64,000 nucleotides of DNA from Methanolobus sp. (GTDB lineage Archaea; Halobacteriota; Methanosarcinia; Methanosarcinales; Methanosarcinaceae), in NCBI RefSeq assembly GCF_016278385.1, contig NZ_JADQBY010000002.1, positions 170,338 through 234,337 of the forward strand, written 5' to 3'. The translations under genes were made by a program, and so were the position numbers. Positions 19,735 to 30,016 of this stretch are shown piece by piece; positions within the stretch are counted from its first letter, which is position 1, and every line of letters begins with the position of its first letter. The notes beneath the pieces are model-generated. The model saw nothing but the letters and a program-made list of their open reading frames with translations, did not search any database and had not been told where the DNA came from.

Positions 19735-20403
19735 TCAACGTTTCCCTTTAAATGCTAATGTTCTTACTATAGATATCTCTTCATAAGTAATATCGAGAGA
19801 ATCAGGTATAGGCCTGTGATTACCTAATAATCTCTGAAGGACAGTTGGTTCACTTTCTCCTATTATCTCAAGAGCTTTTTTTGCTGCTCTTTTTACATCT
19901 TCAACAGTACCTTCAGAAGTATAAATCACAGCAAAAGCAGTAGCTGACCAAAAACGTTCTTCTTTTGATGGCCACAGACCTTTATCCAAATTAGCAGACA
20001 TGAGTTCCATTAATTGTTTATTTGGCTTGAGTTTAGATGCACGAAGCCAGCTTCTAAGCCTTTTAAAATCATGACCAATAAGATTAGTACCTATATCTGC
20101 CCATTTTGTATAGCATTCATATGCTGCAAGATAGTCACGCAAATATTTTTCTAAAATATATCCTTTCACTTGCAGGGAATAAGCCATACCAACATCATCA
20201 TTATAATGTTCCATGGCATAATCAAGGATTTTTATTGCTTCAGATACTTTATAGTTATCACCTGTTGAAGCAATATTGTGGGATTTGTCTGCGCAGTTTT
20301 TCATTTTATGATAGTCTGTAGGAGACCTCCTGAGCCTAACAAAAAAATCATGTTTTATGCCCTCATTCCATTCATTTGACACTACAATTTCAGATAATTT
20401 CAT
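19735..20403 (-). CDS. hypothetical helical (TPR-like) protein
   Basis: 222 residues, mostly helical. Segments such as VSEAIKILDYAMEHYNDDVGMAYSLQ and YLAAYECYTKWADIG have the A-x-x-Y spacing of tetratricopeptide repeats, and VEDVKRAAKKALEIIGESEPTVLQRLL may be another, but no strict repeat can be defined. Soluble and without catalytic motifs. It lies 43 nt upstream of the hypothetical gene at 19083 on the same strand, so the two could be one transcript. Confidence 0.6.
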   Translation of the reverse strand: MKLSEIVVSNEWNEGIKHDFFVRLRRSPTDYHKMKNCADKSHNIASTGDNYKVSEAIKILDYAMEHYNDDVGMAYSLQVKGYILEKYLRDYLAAYECYTKWADIGTNLIGHDFKRLRSWLRASKLKPNKQLMELMSANLDKGLWPSKEERFWSATAFAVIYTSEGTVEDVKRAAKKALEIIGESEPTVLQRLLGNHRPIPDSLDITYEEISIVRTLAFKGKR

Positions 20404-20481
20404 GATAACAAATAATCTGCAAGAATATATTACATTAACTAAAAGAGTTGAAAATTATACTTTTATTCAAATGCAAAAGAA

Positions 20482-21159
20482 CTACACTTTCCTCCCCACA
20501 ATCACAAACCCATTCACCCGCTTCCCTGTCCTTGTCACAAACTCATCATTCTTGAAATACTCAACCTCAAACCCGTTCTCGATCAGCAAAAGAACAAGCT
20601 CTTTCTCAGTAAAATGATGAGCAATATAAGCAAGTTCCCCGGTGTCCTCATCATAAGCAACGATTGAACCCTCCTCTTTTGTCACCGGCAGGTCATTGAT
20701 GTAGCGTTCACGATAGAGCTTCGAGTGCCAGGTCTGTCCGAAATCAGCGATGTAGAGATGACCTTCTGGTTTCAGAACTCTGCACGCTTCCCGGATTATT
20801 CTGCCACGGTCCTCTTTTGAGACAACTGTGGTCAGGAAAGCCTGCATTACTGCAACATCGAAGCTTGCATCGGGGAAGGGGAGAGTTGTGGCATTGCCCT
20901 TAACGAACAATGGGATTTGCGGGCAGTTCTGTGATTTAGAAAAGGATTTTGCCATACTCAGCACCTCAGTGTTGACGTCAACACCGGTTACCGAATAGCC
21001 ATGCAATGCCAGGGGAATACTTACTTTTCCATTGGCACAGCCGATATCAAGGATATGGCAGCCTGGAAATGTGTATTTGTAGATGTTCGGGTCAAGCTCA
21101 ATGGTTGTTGGGATGTTCTTTCCCTCAATTTTTGACCATGAAGATGATTGGCTTTCCAT
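20482..21159 (-). CDS. class I SAM-dependent methyltransferase
   Basis: 225 residues with motif I (HILDIGCANGKVS), acidic residue (VTGVDVN), post-I (FVKGNATTLPFPDASFDVAVM) and VLKPEGHLYIADFG. A UbiE/Methyltransf_11-like enzyme, unrelated in detail to the duplicated pair at 13256/18259. The N-terminus (MESQSSSWSKIEGKNI) suits a soluble enzyme. No neighbour points to a substrate. Confidence 0.85.
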   Translation of the reverse strand: MESQSSSWSKIEGKNIPTTIELDPNIYKYTFPGCHILDIGCANGKVSIPLALHGYSVTGVDVNTEVLSMAKSFSKSQNCPQIPLFVKGNATTLPFPDASFDVAVMQAFLTTVVSKEDRGRIIREACRVLKPEGHLYIADFGQTWHSKLYRERYINDLPVTKEEGSIVAYDEDTGELAYIAHHFTEKELVLLLIENGFEVEYFKNDEFVTRTGKRVNGFVIVGRKV

Positions 21160-21299
21160 TAGACAGACTCCGTGATATTTTAGCTACTTGCCTTTGCCCC
21201 TTATAATAGGCCTGAAGACTATTTGAACATCTGGTACACCAGATATCAACAGAGCCTGAAACAAACGTTTTATTATGATAACTGTGAGAAGTAAATACC

Positions 21300-21671
21300 A
21301 TGACACAGATAGATGCCAGGTGCACCTCCAGAACAAAAAGTATGATCCTTACCATTCTCCTGTTTATCCTTGCAGGTATTTTTGAGATTGGAGGAGGGTA
21401 CTTTATCTGGCTCTGGATACGGGAGAACAAAGATATCAGCTTTGCACTACTCGGAGCTATCACCTTGTTCCTTTACGGAATCGTTCCAACCTTCCAGACC
21501 TCACATTTCCATAGGATATACGCCACGTATGGAGGCATATTTGTGGTTATGTCGCTGTTATGGGGTTGGGTGTTTGACAGAATTCCGCCGGACACTTATG
21601 ACATCATAGGCTGTATTGTAATTCTTGTTGGCGTGGGAATCATTTACTTCTGGCCCAGGGAAGGTGAATAA
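21300..21671 (+). CDS. UPF0060 (YnfA-like) membrane protein, first of a pair
   Basis: 123 residues, four predicted helices. The family signature FEIGGGYFIWLWIRENK is near the start, and ATYGGIFVVMSLLWGW and DRIPPDTYDIIGC follow as expected for YnfA proteins, which belong to the small multidrug-resistance-like fold. An N-terminal extension (MTQIDARCTSRTK) may be partly untranslated, but no better start is evident. A second family member begins 2 nt after its stop. Confidence 0.88.
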   Translation: MTQIDARCTSRTKSMILTILLFILAGIFEIGGGYFIWLWIRENKDISFALLGAITLFLYGIVPTFQTSHFHRIYATYGGIFVVMSLLWGWVFDRIPPDTYDIIGCIVILVGVGIIYFWPREGE

Positions 21672-21673
21672 TC

Positions 21674-22018
21674 ATGAACGAAGGATCGGTATCATTTGCA
21701 CTCGTATCCCTCGGACTGTTCTTCCTGGCCGCCCTCTTTGAGATTGGCGGAGGATACCTCGTATGGTTATGGTTGAGGGAAAAGAAAGGCATATGGATAG
21801 GGTTGCTGGGAGGAGTCGTGCTTGCAGTCTACGGGATCATCCCCACTTTTCAGCCCGCACACTTCGGAAGGGTGTATGCTGCGTACGGAGGAATATTCAT
21901 AGTCTCCTCACTTATATGGGGAAAGTTCGTGGATAGAACAGAGCCGGACAGGTATGAAATAATTGGTGCCTTGATAGCTCTTATAGGCGTATTCATCATG
22001 TTCTATATTCCAAGATAA
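21674..22018 (+). CDS. UPF0060 (YnfA-like) membrane protein, second of a pair
   Basis: 114 residues, four predicted helices, with FEIGGGYLVWLWLREKK, AAYGGIFIVSSLIWGK and DRTEPDRYEIIGAL. It is clearly paralogous to the gene 2 nt upstream, with which it must be co-translated. Family members in the small multidrug-resistance group can work as heterodimers of two adjacent genes; whether this pair does is inference. Confidence 0.88.
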   Translation: MNEGSVSFALVSLGLFFLAALFEIGGGYLVWLWLREKKGIWIGLLGGVVLAVYGIIPTFQPAHFGRVYAAYGGIFIVSSLIWGKFVDRTEPDRYEIIGALIALIGVFIMFYIPR

Positions 22019-22037
22019 AGCATCCACTTGAGAAATG

Positions 22038-22376
22038 TCAGTTTTCCAGAGAACACTTTGATGGTTTTTTACTGGCCAGCTTCTGCTCAGCCTCATACCT
22101 GCACTCCCTCATAACAGGTTCGGGAATCAGTTTCCTGACCAACAGGAACCCCAGAGGAACAAGAATAATATCATCAATTGTTCCTATGACAGGAATGAAA
22201 TCAGGAATCAGATCGATCGGACTTAAAGCATAGATGGCAACACCACCTGCAAGCACCCGGGTGTACAGAGGCAGATCAGTCCGTTTGCTTGCCAGAGAGA
22301 GAGTCTTTGTGTGTAGCTGCACCTTGTAGAATTTTTCCTTTAATAATGCTTTAGCTGCTATTTTTACTATACCCAT
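22038..22376 (-). CDS. DUF1232 (YkvA-like) membrane protein
   Basis: 112 residues. The core LPLYTRVLAGGVAIYALSPIDLIPDFIPVIGTIDDIILVPLGFLLVRKLIP is the DUF1232 signature, with one or two membrane-associated helices. GGAGG lies 8 nt before the ATG. Function of the family is unknown. Convergent with the UPF0060 pair. Confidence 0.88.
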   Translation of the reverse strand: MGIVKIAAKALLKEKFYKVQLHTKTLSLASKRTDLPLYTRVLAGGVAIYALSPIDLIPDFIPVIGTIDDIILVPLGFLLVRKLIPEPVMRECRYEAEQKLASKKPSKCSLEN

Positions 22377-22441
22377 TGATTAAACCTCCAAAAGATGCAA
22401 TTATTTGAGAATATGTCACACGTACATAACAAAATTACGCA

Positions 22442-23230
22442 TCAAATATTAATCGGTCTGGAAGTATCCCACTCTGCTTCAATAAAATGTTTGAAAATAC
22501 GTACATGTTCTTTTCCATTGTACCATGTGGCATTAAGGTTCATGGGAAAGTTTTCATCCTTTACAGTAACAATCAAGAGTTCTTCATTGTCGATTACCAG
22601 TATCCCGCCCTTAAGAGGAGTGGCATTGCGCTTTTCTTCATATACCCTAACCTCTACTCCGGGAAACTCTTCTGCTATGTCATCAACATGGCTTTTATCC
22701 CGTCCGGTGATCTTTACCTTCACACCTTCGCTGATCTTTTTCATGATTGCCTGCTTTATGCTTTCCATTATAGGATAGACTTCAATTACCCTGTTCAACG
22801 AGGAATATGAAGAAGCGAATATGATCTCCTCCCGGGCTGATTCCAGCATCCCTACTATCTTATCATTAACATTCTGCACACCGCTGATACTCCATACGGA
22901 ATCTTCCTCCACATTTCCTGCATTTGCATGGTAGAGAAGCTCAAGTTGTTCCAGGGAAAAAATAACGGCGTTCTCGTAATCTACTTTCAGCCGGTTGATC
23001 ACCGTATCAGGAGCCTTTGCCTTGTAACGCATAGGCTTAGTGTTCTGAGTCTCAATAAGCCCCTTGTCTGTGAGCTTATCTATGACACCATAAACAGCAG
23101 AGCGCGGTATCCCCGAAAGTGCGTGTATATCCGCGGCAGTTCCACTCCCGTACTGCGTAAGTACGACCAGCGTCTTCGCTTCATAAGAAGTAAGACCCAG
23201 TCGCTGAAGTGATTCGATCAATTCATCCAT
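22442..23230 (-). CDS. TrmB-family transcriptional regulator
   Basis: 262 residues: winged helix (LQRLGLTSYEAKTLVVLTQYGSGTAADIHALSGIPRSAVYGVIDKLTDKGLI) of TrmB type, coiled linker, and a C-terminal PLD-like sensor region (REEIIFASSYSSLNRVIEV; GGILVIDNEELLIVTV). It is the last gene of an apparent operon after the RND transporter and a CARDB protein, 30 nt upstream, and probably controls it. Confidence 0.88.
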   Translation of the reverse strand: MDELIESLQRLGLTSYEAKTLVVLTQYGSGTAADIHALSGIPRSAVYGVIDKLTDKGLIETQNTKPMRYKAKAPDTVINRLKVDYENAVIFSLEQLELLYHANAGNVEEDSVWSISGVQNVNDKIVGMLESAREEIIFASSYSSLNRVIEVYPIMESIKQAIMKKISEGVKVKITGRDKSHVDDIAEEFPGVEVRVYEEKRNATPLKGGILVIDNEELLIVTVKDENFPMNLNATWYNGKEHVRIFKHFIEAEWDTSRPINI

Positions 23231-23260
23231 AATCGTCCTTAGTTAATTACCTTCTATTTG

Positions 23261-24340
23261 TTATTTTTCTTCTTTCGTACCCTTTTTCTTTGATCTCAAA
23301 TACAGAGGTGTACCAATGAAACCAACCAGAAGAACAGCGCCAACCATAGTAGTTCCGTTTAACTTAGATTCGGAAGCATCAACACCTACAGTTGCCTTAA
23401 GACCTTCGGAATACTGGCTCTCGTCATGCTCATCCTTATATTTGACCTCAGAGTTTATAGAGTATGTCTTCACTGTAGCATCATCTGCAACGTTTACCTC
23501 GAAGGTTGCGGTTTTTGAATCGCCTGGATACATGTCTCCAAGATAGGCCTCATCATCTGTGGTCGTAAAAGGATCAACAACACTTATCCTTGCGATACAA
23601 TCGTATGCAATATCATCTCCGGTATTAGCGTATGTGATATTGATATTTTCCTGGTCCCCTGCCTGAAGATCAGATTCAGTCTTAATCACCTTGAAATATG
23701 GTTCATCCTCAACGACCACCTGAACGTACATTGTCTCGTTCATATCCTCATACCAGTAGTAAGTATCGCCGTATGGAGGAGTGACAGCTGAATCCTTCTG
23801 GTACCTGTAGGTCACATAAAGCTTCAGATCATAAGTACCAGCCTTTGCATTGTCGTATATTTTGATAGGAAAAGCTGCGGGTGAATCAAGTGATTTGCCT
23901 GAACTTATAGAACCCAGAAGCAATGTGTCAAGCTGGATATCTATAGGAGCATCAGAATCCACCAGTGAAAGTGTTGCGGTTATGGACTCTGCTTTTGTGA
24001 TAGCTCTGTCAGACGCAAGTTCAGCTGACATAAATGACCTTGTGAGAGTTTCACCAATCTGGCCATCCCTGAAATCATCTTCTATTTCATCATCATCTGC
24101 TTCGTATCCTGTAATCTGCCCGTCATTCATCAAGTTCACATACAGGATTGCTTCGTCACCCCTCTCGAATACATCATCGCAGGCGAGATTTGCTGTCAAA
24201 TGAGGGGCTCCATACACATCATAATAATCACTTGCAATTTCTGAAACAACATCATCATCTATGCTTGCGGATACAACCTGCATGCTGCTAATTAGCAGGA
24301 GTGCGATTGTAAGCAACTTTACATTTTTAAGTGAAATCAT
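23261..24340 (-). CDS. secreted, membrane-anchored CARDB/COG1361-type protein
   Basis: 359 residues with a signal peptide (about 6-25, ending VVSAS), repeated beta-rich modules (TANLACDDVFERGDEAILYVNLMNDGQ; ESDLQAGDQENINITYANTGDDIAY), a C-terminal helix (MVGAVLLVGFIGTPLYL) and basic tail (RSKKKGTKEEK). It overlaps the RND transporter gene by 4 nt (ATGA). The layout suggests an exposed partner of the transporter, as in the ABC operons at 15150 and 58985. Confidence 0.85.
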   Translation of the reverse strand: MISLKNVKLLTIALLLISSMQVVSASIDDDVVSEIASDYYDVYGAPHLTANLACDDVFERGDEAILYVNLMNDGQITGYEADDDEIEDDFRDGQIGETLTRSFMSAELASDRAITKAESITATLSLVDSDAPIDIQLDTLLLGSISSGKSLDSPAAFPIKIYDNAKAGTYDLKLYVTYRYQKDSAVTPPYGDTYYWYEDMNETMYVQVVVEDEPYFKVIKTESDLQAGDQENINITYANTGDDIAYDCIARISVVDPFTTTDDEAYLGDMYPGDSKTATFEVNVADDATVKTYSINSEVKYKDEHDESQYSEGLKATVGVDASESKLNGTTMVGAVLLVGFIGTPLYLRSKKKGTKEEK

Positions 24341-26658
24341 ATACTCACCTTATTATTCTCTATATTTTTTTCTGCAACTTTATCTGATACTTTCCGTCCT
24401 GATCTCCACAAATCCAGGTTTACCATGATAGGTGGCAGGACGACAACTGTACTGAACAACGAAAAAGCCACAGCTATAACCGTAACCTTTCCAAAATCGC
24501 TTAACATCGGGAATGATGATATTATAAGGGCTGAAAAACCGAATATTACAGTAGAACCCGATGCAATGATAGCTGGCCCTACTGAGGAAGCAGCCTTTTC
24601 CATGGCATCATATGGCTCTATACCCTTATCACGTTCCTCAAAATACCGTTCAAGCATAAGTATTGTAAATTCAGCTCCAATGCCTATTGAAAGAGCACCA
24701 AGAGTAGCAGTTAAAGGATTATAGGCCATGTCAAGGAGATACATCACACCGCCAATCCATCCTGTTACCATCACAATTGGCAATATTGTGGACAGGGCCT
24801 TCAACCAGTCCCTGTAGATAACCAGCATACCAAGGAAGATGATAGCCATTCCGAGGTATCCCATCTGAGTCCTGCCTGATGTGAGAGCACCTATAATGGA
24901 AGTGGACATTACCTTTGAACCGGTAGCAGTTACCGAAACACCTGCTGGTGGAGTGTACCACTGCAGATCACTTTCTATCTGATCGATGGTGGCTGAAACC
25001 TGTTTGGAAGAGAGATCACTCTCAAGTTTCAGGTTCAGAATACCGAGATTGCTACCTTCTATGTACTGATCAGTGACAATAGAAGACATGCTGTCTGTAA
25101 TGGCAATAATCGTGTCTTTGTCAGAAGGTATTGAGCCATAACCCGAGTATACCAGTGAACCGATGCTGCTGGAGCCTGTAATATGACTATTGCCTTCTTC
25201 TTCCATTTCAGAGAAATCCACCATCCATTGCAACACATCCGGCTCCATTATATCATCAGCTTTGACGATAATGTTGATCTGATCTATGCCGCCCATGACA
25301 CTGGTCAGCTTGTTCAGGTCCTGCAAGGCCTGCATATCCTGCGGTACAAAGTCTTTTGTCTCGGTCTGTACCCCTACGCGCTCATCAGCATATAGTCCTG
25401 CAACTGCAAGGATAGATGCTAGAGCAATGATGATCAATGGCCTCTTTGCAGAGAACATTGTGACTCTGGAAAGCAGCTTTCCAATAGCAGTTTCCTTTGG
25501 TTCTGCCTGCTTTACAGGAGCACGTTTCCCAGAGCCAGCGCATTGCTTTTTTTCAGCCCGTCTGTCAAGTATGTACAATATGGAAACAAGAACGAACATA
25601 GAAGCAAGATAACACAGGAGTACCCCGATAAGGCTCATTTTTCCAAAGTCCTGTATCATCGGGACCGGGGATATCAGAAGGGCAACGAAACCAAGGCATG
25701 TAGCCACAACGGCAACACCAACTGCCGGACCGGTGTGTTTTATTGTATCGATTATAGCCTCTTCGACACATTCGCCTTTTGCAAGCTCTTCTTCCATTCG
25801 GTTATGGAACTGGATAGCATAGTCTGCCCCAAGTCCGATAAGGATAGGAAATACCGCCATGGATGCCATTGTCATGGGTATACTGAGGAAACCCATTGCT
25901 CCGAATGTCCATATCAGACCAATAAGAACGACAGGTATTGGCAGAAGACTCCATCTTACATGCCGGAACACTATAAGCAGGGCAATTATCATCAGAACAA
26001 ATGCAAGAAGAAGCATTGTCTGAAGACTGGAACTCATCTCCTCTGACATTGCTATTCTGAATGCAGGTTCACCTGTTGCAACTGCGGTGGTACCGGCAGG
26101 AAAATCAACCACTTCGATTGTCCTCTCAACCTGGGTAAGAACCCTTGCCTTGCTTTCCTCGTTAATATTTCCAGGCATCTGGATCATGATGATCGTATGC
26201 GTAGTATCAGGCATGAACTGGTCAACATAAGTAGAAGGCAATTGATCGATAATTGTAAGGATCGTGTCGTCATTATCTGGTATTTCAGCACGACCGGTCA
26301 TGGAATATGCTGCATCTTTAACCAGAGATGCCATACTGATAACATTCTCTACATCCTTGTCCTGTTCTATTATGGCATCAAAATTGTCAATTGCTGCCAG
26401 AACTTCGGACTCCTGGACATCGCCAGAATCTACAAGCACCATTACAACTTCGCTTCCAAAATTACTCTTGTAGATGTGATCATAGTTCTGATAAATCTCC
26501 GACCCCTTTTCAACAAAAGTGTCAGTTCCACTTTTATGCTCTATCAGGCCTGCGCCCTGAAATGCCACAAGCATCAGGAGAATCGCTACGATAATAATTC
26601 CCATGGGCCATTTTTCTATAAATGTCCCTATTTTTTCGAAGATTATTTTTGCAGACAT
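24337..26658 (-). CDS. RND-superfamily (MMPL-type) transporter
   Basis: 773 residues, twelve predicted helices in two halves, each with a first helix, a large outside loop (e.g. FVEKGSEIYQNYDHIYKSNFGSEVVMVLVDSG) and five more helices. Membrane motifs GLGADYAIQFHNRMEEE and GIGAEFTILMLERYFEERD in the fourth helices of each half carry the acidic residues expected for proton coupling. Members export lipids or other hydrophobic compounds in bacteria; the archaeal substrate is unknown. First gene of the operon with a CARDB protein and TrmB regulator. Confidence 0.92.
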   Translation of the reverse strand: MSAKIIFEKIGTFIEKWPMGIIIVAILLMLVAFQGAGLIEHKSGTDTFVEKGSEIYQNYDHIYKSNFGSEVVMVLVDSGDVQESEVLAAIDNFDAIIEQDKDVENVISMASLVKDAAYSMTGRAEIPDNDDTILTIIDQLPSTYVDQFMPDTTHTIIMIQMPGNINEESKARVLTQVERTIEVVDFPAGTTAVATGEPAFRIAMSEEMSSSLQTMLLLAFVLMIIALLIVFRHVRWSLLPIPVVLIGLIWTFGAMGFLSIPMTMASMAVFPILIGLGADYAIQFHNRMEEELAKGECVEEAIIDTIKHTGPAVGVAVVATCLGFVALLISPVPMIQDFGKMSLIGVLLCYLASMFVLVSILYILDRRAEKKQCAGSGKRAPVKQAEPKETAIGKLLSRVTMFSAKRPLIIIALASILAVAGLYADERVGVQTETKDFVPQDMQALQDLNKLTSVMGGIDQINIIVKADDIMEPDVLQWMVDFSEMEEEGNSHITGSSSIGSLVYSGYGSIPSDKDTIIAITDSMSSIVTDQYIEGSNLGILNLKLESDLSSKQVSATIDQIESDLQWYTPPAGVSVTATGSKVMSTSIIGALTSGRTQMGYLGMAIIFLGMLVIYRDWLKALSTILPIVMVTGWIGGVMYLLDMAYNPLTATLGALSIGIGAEFTILMLERYFEERDKGIEPYDAMEKAASSVGPAIIASGSTVIFGFSALIISSFPMLSDFGKVTVIAVAFSLFSTVVVLPPIMVNLDLWRSGRKVSDKVAEKNIENNKVSI

Positions 26659-26919
26659 GATAACTGTCAGTATTACAGTACTAACACAATATATAGTTTA
26701 TGATTAACACCTATTTGCAATTATATTAATACAAAATACTCATTGGTCCTAACAGATTAAAATAAAAGAAGGTTCTAAAACATCAAAAAATACAAAATAA
26801 GAAGACATAATCGTATCAATCAGAAAATATCAGATTTATGAAAGAATACAAAGTCAGCCATTTACGTGCCCATATCTCTGAGGGAAATGAGCATCGCTTT
26901 TGGTCATAAGAATAAAATA

Positions 26920-27957
26920 TCATTTTTTGTGTAGAAGTTTAGACTCAGAAATCTGAATATAATATCCGATTACGAACGTTGCCGGAATACCAAGAAGTAA
27001 TACCGCTAACCCACCAATATAGGGATTGAACATAAGACCTGCACTATAAAACAAAGCAAGGATTGGACGATGGAAAAGATATACGCAATAAGATGACGTT
27101 GAAACAAGTAAGAAAAAATTCTGTAATCTCACGGAAGAGATTTGCGAGATCTTTCTGCCAGCATAATATGTCAAAAAAATGAAAGGCACAACTAACATAT
27201 AAATAATAAAAATCTCGCCGAATATGTTCAGTGAACTCATACGACGAAAAACCGGGAATGTGCTGATATATAAAATAAGCATTATTGGAATAAATCTACT
27301 GAAATTCATGTTCGAGAAGATGTTTTTGTGGCTGGAGATTATACCTGTGATAAATACAAAATAATAATAGAAAAAACGGACCTCAATAATATTGAAAAGT
27401 ACATGAAGAGCGGCAAATATTACAACAATAAAGATGGACCTCAAAACTATGTCATTAAGATTCCGGGATTTTATTACCAGTACTGGATAAAGCAGATAAT
27501 ACAACAGAATCAATCCAATGTACCATAAGGTCAGAATTGGAGTGACATATTCTGGTGCAAGCAATACCTGAGCTCCAAGGAAGTGTATTAAGTAAGAAGT
27601 AAAACTCGCCTTAAACGGTAACGCAAAATCAAAACCAATATCTTTGAAAATAAGCTCAAATGTTATAAAGAAAGAGATTAAAGCGATCAAATAGAGAGGA
27701 TAAATCCTAATTAACTTTTTTTTGTAAAAACTAAAAATATTACCTGATTTTAGATTAGAAGTTGTAGCATAAAGCAAATATCCACTCATAAATATGAAGA
27801 GACCTAACCCTAAATGACCAACATGGAAGAACTCATTTATTGAGGTTAATGAACCTATTCCATACCCAGGCAAATGAGTTAATAAAATTAATAAAATAGC
27901 AATAGACCTCATGAAATCAAATTCAAACTGTCTTTTCAAAGTATAATCACCAACCAT
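26920..27957 (-). CDS. acyltransferase family 3 membrane protein
   Basis: 345 residues, about ten predicted helices. The N-terminus (FEFDFMRSIAILLILLTHLPGYG) has the first-helix Arg and following His typical of OafA/NodX-type acyltransferases that O-acylate surface sugars. It has visibly higher AT content than the surrounding genes and stands alone, which suggests later acquisition (inference). The nature of the acceptor is unknown. Confidence 0.85.
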   Translation of the reverse strand: MVGDYTLKRQFEFDFMRSIAILLILLTHLPGYGIGSLTSINEFFHVGHLGLGLFIFMSGYLLYATTSNLKSGNIFSFYKKKLIRIYPLYLIALISFFITFELIFKDIGFDFALPFKASFTSYLIHFLGAQVLLAPEYVTPILTLWYIGLILLYYLLYPVLVIKSRNLNDIVLRSIFIVVIFAALHVLFNIIEVRFFYYYFVFITGIISSHKNIFSNMNFSRFIPIMLILYISTFPVFRRMSSLNIFGEIFIIYMLVVPFIFLTYYAGRKISQISSVRLQNFFLLVSTSSYCVYLFHRPILALFYSAGLMFNPYIGGLAVLLLGIPATFVIGYYIQISESKLLHKK

Positions 27958-28297
27958 CTGAAAGATTCAGAGTCTTACCTCAGAGTAGGCGCCTAATATA
28001 TTTATGCAAATTGGTCGAAATATAGAAAAATATTTTGATTAACAATCTTAATTCTAAAAAATAAAATTAGAGAAAGAGATAGCATGCGATCTGAAATATA
28101 TAAGCTTTAAATTTAGAGATTTCACTTGCTCCATTTAAGAGAATATAAATCCACCAAATTAGAATGGAGAGAAAAATAGCCTAATTTGAGAATATCAATA
28201 TGCTTTATCTTAACCAACATTTTTAATATAATCGTCTGCTTTTCTAACACTTAAATATCTACACATTATACCCTATTTCAAATTCGAGGAACTTACG
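27958..28297. other. 340-bp AT-rich intergenic region upstream of gatC
   Basis: No ORF or strong hairpin seen. It must hold the divergent promoters of the acyltransferase gene and gatC; AT-tracts make a single TATA box hard to choose. Confidence 0.4.
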
Positions 28298-28579
28298 ATG
28301 ATCACTAAAGAAGAAGTAGAACACGTAGGCTGGCTCGCACGCATCGAAATCGATGAGAAAGAATCCGATGCTTATGCGCAGAAGCTCAACTCAGTGCTGG
28401 ACTATTTCGAACAGCTCGATGAAGTTGATACTGAAAATGTGCCACCTACATACCATGTTGCAGACATTATGAACGTATTCAGGGAAGATGTTGTTAAGCC
28501 ATCCATGCCACAGGAAGATGTGCTTTCAAACACCGAGAACAAGCAGGAAGGCAATTTCAAAGCCCCAAGGATCATGTGA
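28298..28579 (+). CDS. gatC: Asp/Glu-tRNA amidotransferase subunit C
   Basis: 93 residues, the short stabilising subunit of the GatCAB complex, which converts misacylated Asp-tRNA(Asn) (or Glu-tRNA(Gln)) to the amide. The sequence EEVEHVGWLARIEIDEKE ... LDYFEQLDEVDTENVPPTYH is characteristic, as is the EGNFKAPRIM end. First gene of a gatC-gatA-gatB operon. Confidence 0.95.
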   Translation: MITKEEVEHVGWLARIEIDEKESDAYAQKLNSVLDYFEQLDEVDTENVPPTYHVADIMNVFREDVVKPSMPQEDVLSNTENKQEGNFKAPRIM

Positions 28580-28588
28580 GGTGTGCAA

Positions 28589-30016
28589 ATGGCAGCATGG
28601 ACAGACATTTCAAACATAAAGCAGAAGATTGCGGACTCGTCAGCCGAGGAGGTTACAGCAGCCTACATCGAGACCATCGGTAAGAGTAAGATAAACGGAT
28701 TCACAACCGTCTGGGACGAAGCTATTAACACAGCTCGTGAGATTGACTCAAACGGCCACGATGGACCTCTGGCAGGAATTCCAATCGCAATCAAGGAAAA
28801 CATATCCACAAAAGGACTGTCTACAACTTGCTCATCAAAGATACTTCAGGGATATGTGCCACCATATGACGCACACGTCATCGAGAGGTTGAAGGAAGCA
28901 GGTGCAGTAATTCTTGGAAAGACGAACATGGACGAATTCGCCATGGGCACATCTACCGAGTCAAGCTGCTACGGACCTACATTCAACCCATGGGATATGA
29001 GCAGAGTTCCCGGAGGTTCATCAGGTGGCAGTGCCGCTGTTGTTGCAGCAGGTGAAGCACCTATATCCCTTGGATCAGACACCGGCGGATCAGTTAGATG
29101 TCCGGCAGCATACTGTGGTGTGGTAGGACTTAAACCAACCTACGGATGCATCTCAAGATACGGACTCATCTCCTATGCAAACTCACTTGAACAAATTGGC
29201 CCTCTGGCAACAACCGTTTCAGACATAGCAACAATCATGGACGTTGTTGCAGGATATGACAGCAGGGACAGCACATCCATCAACAGGGAGAACAACTACA
29301 GCGATGCCCTGAAAGATGATGTAAAAGGAATGAAGATCGGTGTGCCTGAAGAGTACTTCGGAGAGGGTATCGACAAGGATGTCGAAAAGTCTGTATGGGA
29401 TGCCATCAGCAAATTCGAGGACATGGGAGCTACTTACGAGAAAGTATCCATGCCGCACACAAAATATGCACTTGCATCTTATTATATCATAGCCATGAGC
29501 GAAGCTTCATCCAACCTCGCCCGCTTTGACGGAACCAGATACGGACTCCGTGCAGAAGGCGAAAACTGGCATGTTATGGCATCAAAGACACGTGCAGAAG
29601 GATTTGGAACAGAGGTCAAACGAAGGATACTGCTTGGAACCTACGCACTTTCAGCGGGCTACCATGACAAGTATTACCTTAAAGCACTCAAGGTAAGGAC
29701 ACTTGTAAAGCAGGACTTTGATAAGGCTCTTGCTAATGTTGATGTGCTTATGGCACCTACCATGCCAGCATCGGCATTCAAGATAGGCGAGAAGATAGAG
29801 GACCCACTTTCACTTTACCTCGCAGATGTCAACACAGTACCTATCAACCTTGCAGGTGTGCCATCTATTTCAGTACCATGTGGATTTGTAGACGACATGC
29901 CTGTTGGATTGCAGATAATAGGCAAGCAATTCGATGAGAATACCATCATCAAGGCAGCCTACTGTTTTGAGCAGAACACCAATCACCATACCAGAAGACC
30001 CCGGGAGGTGGCATAA
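28589..30016 (+). CDS. gatA: Asp/Glu-tRNA amidotransferase subunit A (amidase)
   Basis: 475 residues. Amidase signature with the catalytic Lys (AIKEN), cis-Ser and nucleophile Ser (GGSSGGSAA and SDTGGSVR) is complete. It liberates ammonia from glutamine or asparagine for GatB. The ORF track uses a GTG at 28583; the ATG at 28589 with GAGGTG 5 nt upstream is preferred (MAAWTDIS). The stop overlaps the start of gatB by one base. Confidence 0.96.
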   Translation: MAAWTDISNIKQKIADSSAEEVTAAYIETIGKSKINGFTTVWDEAINTAREIDSNGHDGPLAGIPIAIKENISTKGLSTTCSSKILQGYVPPYDAHVIERLKEAGAVILGKTNMDEFAMGTSTESSCYGPTFNPWDMSRVPGGSSGGSAAVVAAGEAPISLGSDTGGSVRCPAAYCGVVGLKPTYGCISRYGLISYANSLEQIGPLATTVSDIATIMDVVAGYDSRDSTSINRENNYSDALKDDVKGMKIGVPEEYFGEGIDKDVEKSVWDAISKFEDMGATYEKVSMPHTKYALASYYIIAMSEASSNLARFDGTRYGLRAEGENWHVMASKTRAEGFGTEVKRRILLGTYALSAGYHDKYYLKALKVRTLVKQDFDKALANVDVLMAPTMPASAFKIGEKIEDPLSLYLADVNTVPINLAGVPSISVPCGFVDDMPVGLQIIGKQFDENTIIKAAYCFEQNTNHHTRRPREVA

